Shown here one piece after another: positions 61,435 through 64,000 of a DNA stretch of 64,000 nucleotides. The stretch spans positions 99,961 to 163,960 of the forward strand of contig JALNWG010000003.1 in NCBI GenBank assembly GCA_023231005.1. The letters are read 5' to 3'. The position numbers and the translations under genes are program-made. The DNA is from Bacteroidales bacterium (lineage in GTDB: Bacteria > Bacteroidota > Bacteroidia > Bacteroidales > FEN-979). The number at the start of each line of letters is the position of its first letter. The first letter of the stretch is position 1. The notes beneath the pieces are model-generated. The model did not search any database. It was not told the DNA's origin and saw nothing but the letters and a program-made list of their open reading frames with translations.

Positions 61435-61965
61435 ATGAAATTCCTGATCAAATCAGCCCTTGTTTTTTTTATTTTCACTTTTCACTTTTCACTTTTCACT
61501 TCTTATGGCCAGCCTGCTGTTAAGCCGTACAACGAAAATCAGGATGCCAGAGCTGAGCTGAAAACAGCAATCGCTCAGGCGCAAAAAGAAAACAAACATA
61601 TTCTGATTCAATTTGGAGGAAACTGGTGTCCCTGGTGTATGCGTTTTCACGCTTTGGTGAATGGGATACCCCAGGTTGATTCCCTGATGAAAGCGAATTA
61701 TATTTATTTCTTATTGAATGTTTCTCAAAATAAAGAAAAACGCGATTATACCCTTTTTCAGGAGTTTGAATATCCCAACCGATTTGGTTATCCGGTTTTT
61801 GTCGTTCTCGATAAAAATGGGAAACGGCTGAACACGCAGGATTCCGATGCATTTGAATATCCAAATCCAAAGATCAAAGGGTATGATACAACAAAAGTGA
61901 TCCGGTTTCTTACCATGTGGAGTCCGAAAGCGCTGGACCCGGTTACTTACACGCGGAAACCCTAA
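61435..61965 (+). CDS. Secreted thioredoxin-fold protein
   Basis: A 176-residue periplasmic protein with a signal peptide (about 1-25) and a thioredoxin-like domain carrying FGGNWCPWCMRFH (Cys65, Cys68, CPWC). Then comes NVSQNKEKRDYTLFQEFEYP and the cis-Pro region FGYPVFVVLDKNG. It probably reduces or exchanges disulfides. Part of the signal peptide is encoded by four copies of a seven-base repeat (61472-61499). It starts 69 bases after the preceding synthase. Confidence 0.85.
   Translation: MKFLIKSALVFFIFTFHFSLFTSYGQPAVKPYNENQDARAELKTAIAQAQKENKHILIQFGGNWCPWCMRFHALVNGIPQVDSLMKANYIYFLLNVSQNKEKRDYTLFQEFEYPNRFGYPVFVVLDKNGKRLNTQDSDAFEYPNPKIKGYDTTKVIRFLTMWSPKALDPVTYTRKP
61472..61499 (+). repeat. 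Four tandem copies of the heptamer TTTTCAC inside a signal-peptide coding region
   Basis: TTTTCAC is repeated four times without a mismatch, within codons for the hydrophobic core of the signal peptide (FTFHFS-type residues), just after a run of eight T (61463-61470). A change in copy number is not a multiple of three and would shift the frame. Confidence 0.85.
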
Positions 61966-62166
61966 GAAGTTATTACCAGATCCCCATCAAATAGATTAAC
62001 ATCATTTTATTGCAAGTTATTGACGATATGCCTTTAATTGTAAGTATTCCCTCTATTCTCAATTGTGAACCCGGCATAGCCTTAGGTACTCAATAGGGCT
62101 CTGTGGATGCAATAAAAATTTATAATAATTGATCAAGAACCACGTTATTGAATAAAAAAACTATAA

Positions 62167-62673
62167 ATGATGAAAAACATCCTGCTAACCCTTTCTGCTT
62201 TTGTATTTATCCTTTTATTAACCGGATCTTGTGCGACGACTCACCCCAATGAAAAAATTTTAGTTGGGACATGGAAGGCTGTAAAAGTTGAAAAGATAGT
62301 CGATACACTAAACCTTTCTGCAAAAAATATTTCTAAAAAAACTCCTTCAAGAAAAAATGTAACGACCCCAAAGTCAGAGACGCAGGAAATAGCCTATTCT
62401 AAAGGCATGGAAGCTCTTGACCGCTTTGTTAAAAATGAAATGAATTCTACCATGGTAATTTCCCCCGATAAAACAGCCATCAGGACATTTCGTGGCAGAG
62501 AAGCTAAAGTGACTTGGAAAATGAAAGGGAAGGGGACCCGTGTTGTCATCAAAAATCCTGAACTTGGGAAAACCTATGTAATGGAAATATTGAGTATCAA
62601 CAAGGAGGAAATTGTTGCATTGGTTTCGTCACCCATCGCAGATATCAAATTGACCTACAAGAAAATCCAATAA
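62167..62673 (+). CDS. Lipocalin-like lipoprotein, hypothetical
   Basis: A 168-residue protein with a signal peptide and lipobox LLTGSC (Cys at about residue 22), then KILVGTWKAVKVEKI, an opening like lipocalin-type domains with GTW. The middle is Ser/Lys-rich (about 55-80) and the end has beta strands. The 201-base gap before it (61966-62166) shows nothing clear. A strong terminator follows. Function unknown. Confidence 0.75.
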   Translation: MMKNILLTLSAFVFILLLTGSCATTHPNEKILVGTWKAVKVEKIVDTLNLSAKNISKKTPSRKNVTTPKSETQEIAYSKGMEALDRFVKNEMNSTMVISPDKTAIRTFRGREAKVTWKMKGKGTRVVIKNPELGKTYVMEILSINKEEIVALVSSPIADIKLTYKKIQ

Positions 62674-62688
62674 TCGGAGAATTTCCTT

Positions 62689-62714
62689 GAAAACCCGACG
62701 TTAGTCGGGTTTTC
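62689..62714. terminator. Bidirectional rho-independent-type terminator
   Basis: GAAAACCCGAC (62689-62699) pairs perfectly with GTCGGGTTTTC (62704-62714) over an 11-bp stem with a four-base loop GTTA. It lies between the convergent lipoprotein and threonine dehydrogenase genes and would serve both, with A- and T-tracts within the stem. Confidence 0.8.
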
Positions 62715-62722
62715 TCCATAAA

Positions 62723-63676
62723 TCATCGTTTATTAAGCTTTTTATCCACTTCACAGAGCATTACCTCTGTCATTTTTGCAAGGTCGTACGTGTAATTTAA
62801 TCCCCAGTCCTTTTTAGCTACTTCATCGTTGATGCGGGCGGGCCAGGAGTCGGCGATGGCCTGACGGAAATCGGGTTTGTAGGTGATTTCGAAATCAGGG
62901 ATATGTTTTTTAATTTCTTCGGCCAGGACTTTTGGGGTAAAACTAATTCCGGCCACATTATAGCTTGAACGAAGCGACAATTTCGAACCATCAGCCTCCA
63001 TAACGTCAATGGTCGCCTTGATGGCATCGGGCATGAACATCATCGGAAGGGCGGAATCAGGACCAAGGAAACATTCGTATTTCTTATGTTTGATGGCTTC
63101 ATAGAAGATCTCTACAGCATAATCGGTGGTACCGCCACCTGCTTCCGTTTTATAACTGATAAGTCCCGGATAACGAACGCTACGGGTATCCACGCCATAT
63201 TTATTGAAATAATATTCAATCCATCGTTCACCAGCCAGTTTGCTGATCCCGTAAACGGTATTGGGTTCCATGACGGTTTTTTGCGGGGTGTCAAAACGTG
63301 GGGTGGTTGGGCCGAAAACCGCAATGGAACTGGGCCAGAAGACCTTTTTCAGTTTCAGTTCGCGGGCCGATTCCAGCACATTCATCAGGCTGCGCATATT
63401 GATATCCCAGGAAGCCAGGGGACGTTTTTCGGCATTACCCGAAAGAATGGCAGCCAGATGATAGATCTGGGTTATCTTTTCGTGTTCCAGGATCAACTGC
63501 AGTTTAGAAGCATCGAGCACATCGAGGATCTCAAAAGGGCCGGCCCCGGTAATTTCAGCCGAAGCTGGACGGATGTCCGTAGCAATAACATTGTTGTTTC
63601 CGTAAATTTTCCGTAGTTCAAGGGTGAGTTCTGAGCCGATCTGTCCGGAACACCCAATTACCAATATTTTTTCCAT
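62723..63676 (-). CDS. L-threonine 3-dehydrogenase, short-chain (epimerase-like) type
   Basis: NAD-dependent oxidation of threonine to 2-amino-3-oxobutyrate, which Kbl then cleaves. From the ATG at 63676 (317 residues) the protein opens with the NAD motif GCSGQIG, and the catalytic Ser/Tyr/Lys are visible in SSIAVFGP and TVYGISKLAGE. The R-Y-PG motif RYPGLISYKTEAGGGTTDY is typical of this non-zinc type, known in Bacteroidota and Flavobacterium. It shares a pathway with kbl at 58017 but is not in one operon. Confidence 0.92.
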   Translation of the reverse strand: MEKILVIGCSGQIGSELTLELRKIYGNNNVIATDIRPASAEITGAGPFEILDVLDASKLQLILEHEKITQIYHLAAILSGNAEKRPLASWDINMRSLMNVLESARELKLKKVFWPSSIAVFGPTTPRFDTPQKTVMEPNTVYGISKLAGERWIEYYFNKYGVDTRSVRYPGLISYKTEAGGGTTDYAVEIFYEAIKHKKYECFLGPDSALPMMFMPDAIKATIDVMEADGSKLSLRSSYNVAGISFTPKVLAEEIKKHIPDFEITYKPDFRQAIADSWPARINDEVAKKDWGLNYTYDLAKMTEVMLCEVDKKLNKR

Positions 63677-63732
63677 TATCTGATTGTTAAAATTTGAATG
63701 CAAAAATAGTAAGAATTCCTGCTCAAAGAAAT

Positions 63733-64000
63733 CTATTTATTGCCCGATAAAGAACGACACACTTCCAGGTTTGCTTTCCGGATTCTTTCCAGATTGGGTT
63801 TGATCACCTTACGGTCGTAAGTCATTAGCCCGTTCACCTCTATTTCCACATCGGTGGTTTGCGTGTAAATGGCGGCCGAAAAACCTGAAAGAACAAGTTT
63901 TTTAAGTTTCTTTGCCAGTTCAATATAGGCATTGGTAAGCTCTTCAGTATTTTTATATTCCACATAACCCCAGTTCCGGTCTTCGACCCAAAGATGTCCG
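63733..64000 (-). CDS. Glycoside hydrolase family 2 protein, C-terminal end (5' part off window)
   Basis: The last 88 codons of a gene entering from the right. The sequence SGFSAAIYTQTTDVEIEVNG followed by LMTYDRKVIK is the usual tail of family 2 beta-galactosidase/beta-glucuronidase-like enzymes in Bacteroidota, which split beta-linked sugars in the periplasm. The sugar cannot be told from this part. An internal ATG at 63963 is not the real start, since the frame stays open to the edge. Confidence 0.8.
   Translation of the reverse strand, partial: GHLWVEDRNWGYVEYKNTEELTNAYIELAKKLKKLVLSGFSAAIYTQTTDVEIEVNGLMTYDRKVIKPNLERIRKANLEVCRSLSGNK

Noticed and set aside
1..64000. CRISPR arrays, tRNA or rRNA genes, insertion sequences, prophage
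   Set aside because: I saw no direct repeat-spacer array, no cloverleaf or rRNA-like segment, no transposase or integrase, and no terminal inverted repeats.

Overview
The window looks like a chromosomal stretch of a member of the Bacteroidota, probably an anaerobic or microaerobic relative of the Bacteroidales/Marinilabiliales. The evidence is a C-terminal type IX secretion sorting domain, an S46 dipeptidyl-peptidase of the DPP7 kind, a LytS/LytTR two-component pair, a GH3-family protein, an ATP synthase operon that stops after the gamma gene (no beta or epsilon), the short-chain type of threonine dehydrogenase, a second EF-G without its catalytic histidine, and several promoters of the TTTG/TAnnTTTG type known from Bacteroides and Flavobacterium. 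Base composition looks even throughout. I see no phage, insertion sequence, tRNA, rRNA or CRISPR array. It reads as a core genome region with a few odd cassettes.

Layout. 1-8.2 kb: comF (cut by the left edge), a fused peptide-transporter ATPase, RNase R, a secreted hypothetical protein and a DPP7-like peptidase. 8.4-13.1 kb: a LytS-type kinase and LytTR regulator, then a leftward set of HdeD-like, LysE-like and GH3-family genes. 13.1-18.7 kb: a membrane-anchored EEP-fold protein, an RluA-type synthase, a TrmH-type methyltransferase, an Rrf2 regulator, an HD-domain protein, a remnant of an M28 peptidase, and xseB/xseA. 18.7-21.9 kb: nrfH-nrfA (ammonifying nitrite reductase) and a methyltransferase. 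21.9-31.2 kb: HemW-like protein, an orphan sensor kinase, a mannose-1-phosphate guanylyltransferase, a SprT-like gene overlapping a tiny lipoprotein gene, mlaE-mlaF-cvpA, a GT9 glycosyltransferase and pgk. 31.3-36.3 kb: a tight rightward operon for envelope polysaccharide and lipid work (nitrilase-like, GT2, polysaccharide deacetylase, O-antigen ligase, lipid kinase). 36.3-41.1 kb: a leftward tolC-like, efflux adaptor, tsaB, ispG set. 41.2-46.8 kb: a lipoprotein and atpBEFHAG. 46.8-57.9 kb: DUF3109, canonical fusA, TPR protein, msrA, a small sorting-domain protein, a PfkB kinase, the EF-G paralogue, an MFS transporter, an iron-type alcohol dehydrogenase and a lipoprotein. 58.0-64.0 kb: kbl, acpS, a dedicated acyl carrier protein with a second Kbl-like synthase, a thioredoxin-fold protein, a lipoprotein, threonine dehydrogenase and the end of a GH2 glycosidase.

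How genes work together. Threonine dehydrogenase and the first Kbl (58.0 kb) make up the threonine-to-glycine route. Between them sits acpS-acp-second synthase, which looks like an acyl-ACP-fed alpha-oxoamine synthase unit; serine palmitoyltransferase for sphingolipids is the leading guess. NrfH and NrfA form the membrane quinol:nitrite reductase.

Most notable signals: the ACP/alpha-oxoamine synthase cassette; the EF-G paralogue with a degenerate G domain; an IspG that belongs by sequence to the long three-domain family but lacks the inserted domain; degenerate 7- and 8-bp periodic repeats just downstream of several stop codons; a heptamer repeat inside a signal-peptide coding region; a tiny cysteine-containing lipoprotein overlapping a SprT-like gene; and a strong hairpin between atpE and atpF. 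No stretch longer than 300 bases lacks a gene. The two longest gaps (8211-8478 and 24630-24899) hold only candidate promoters.
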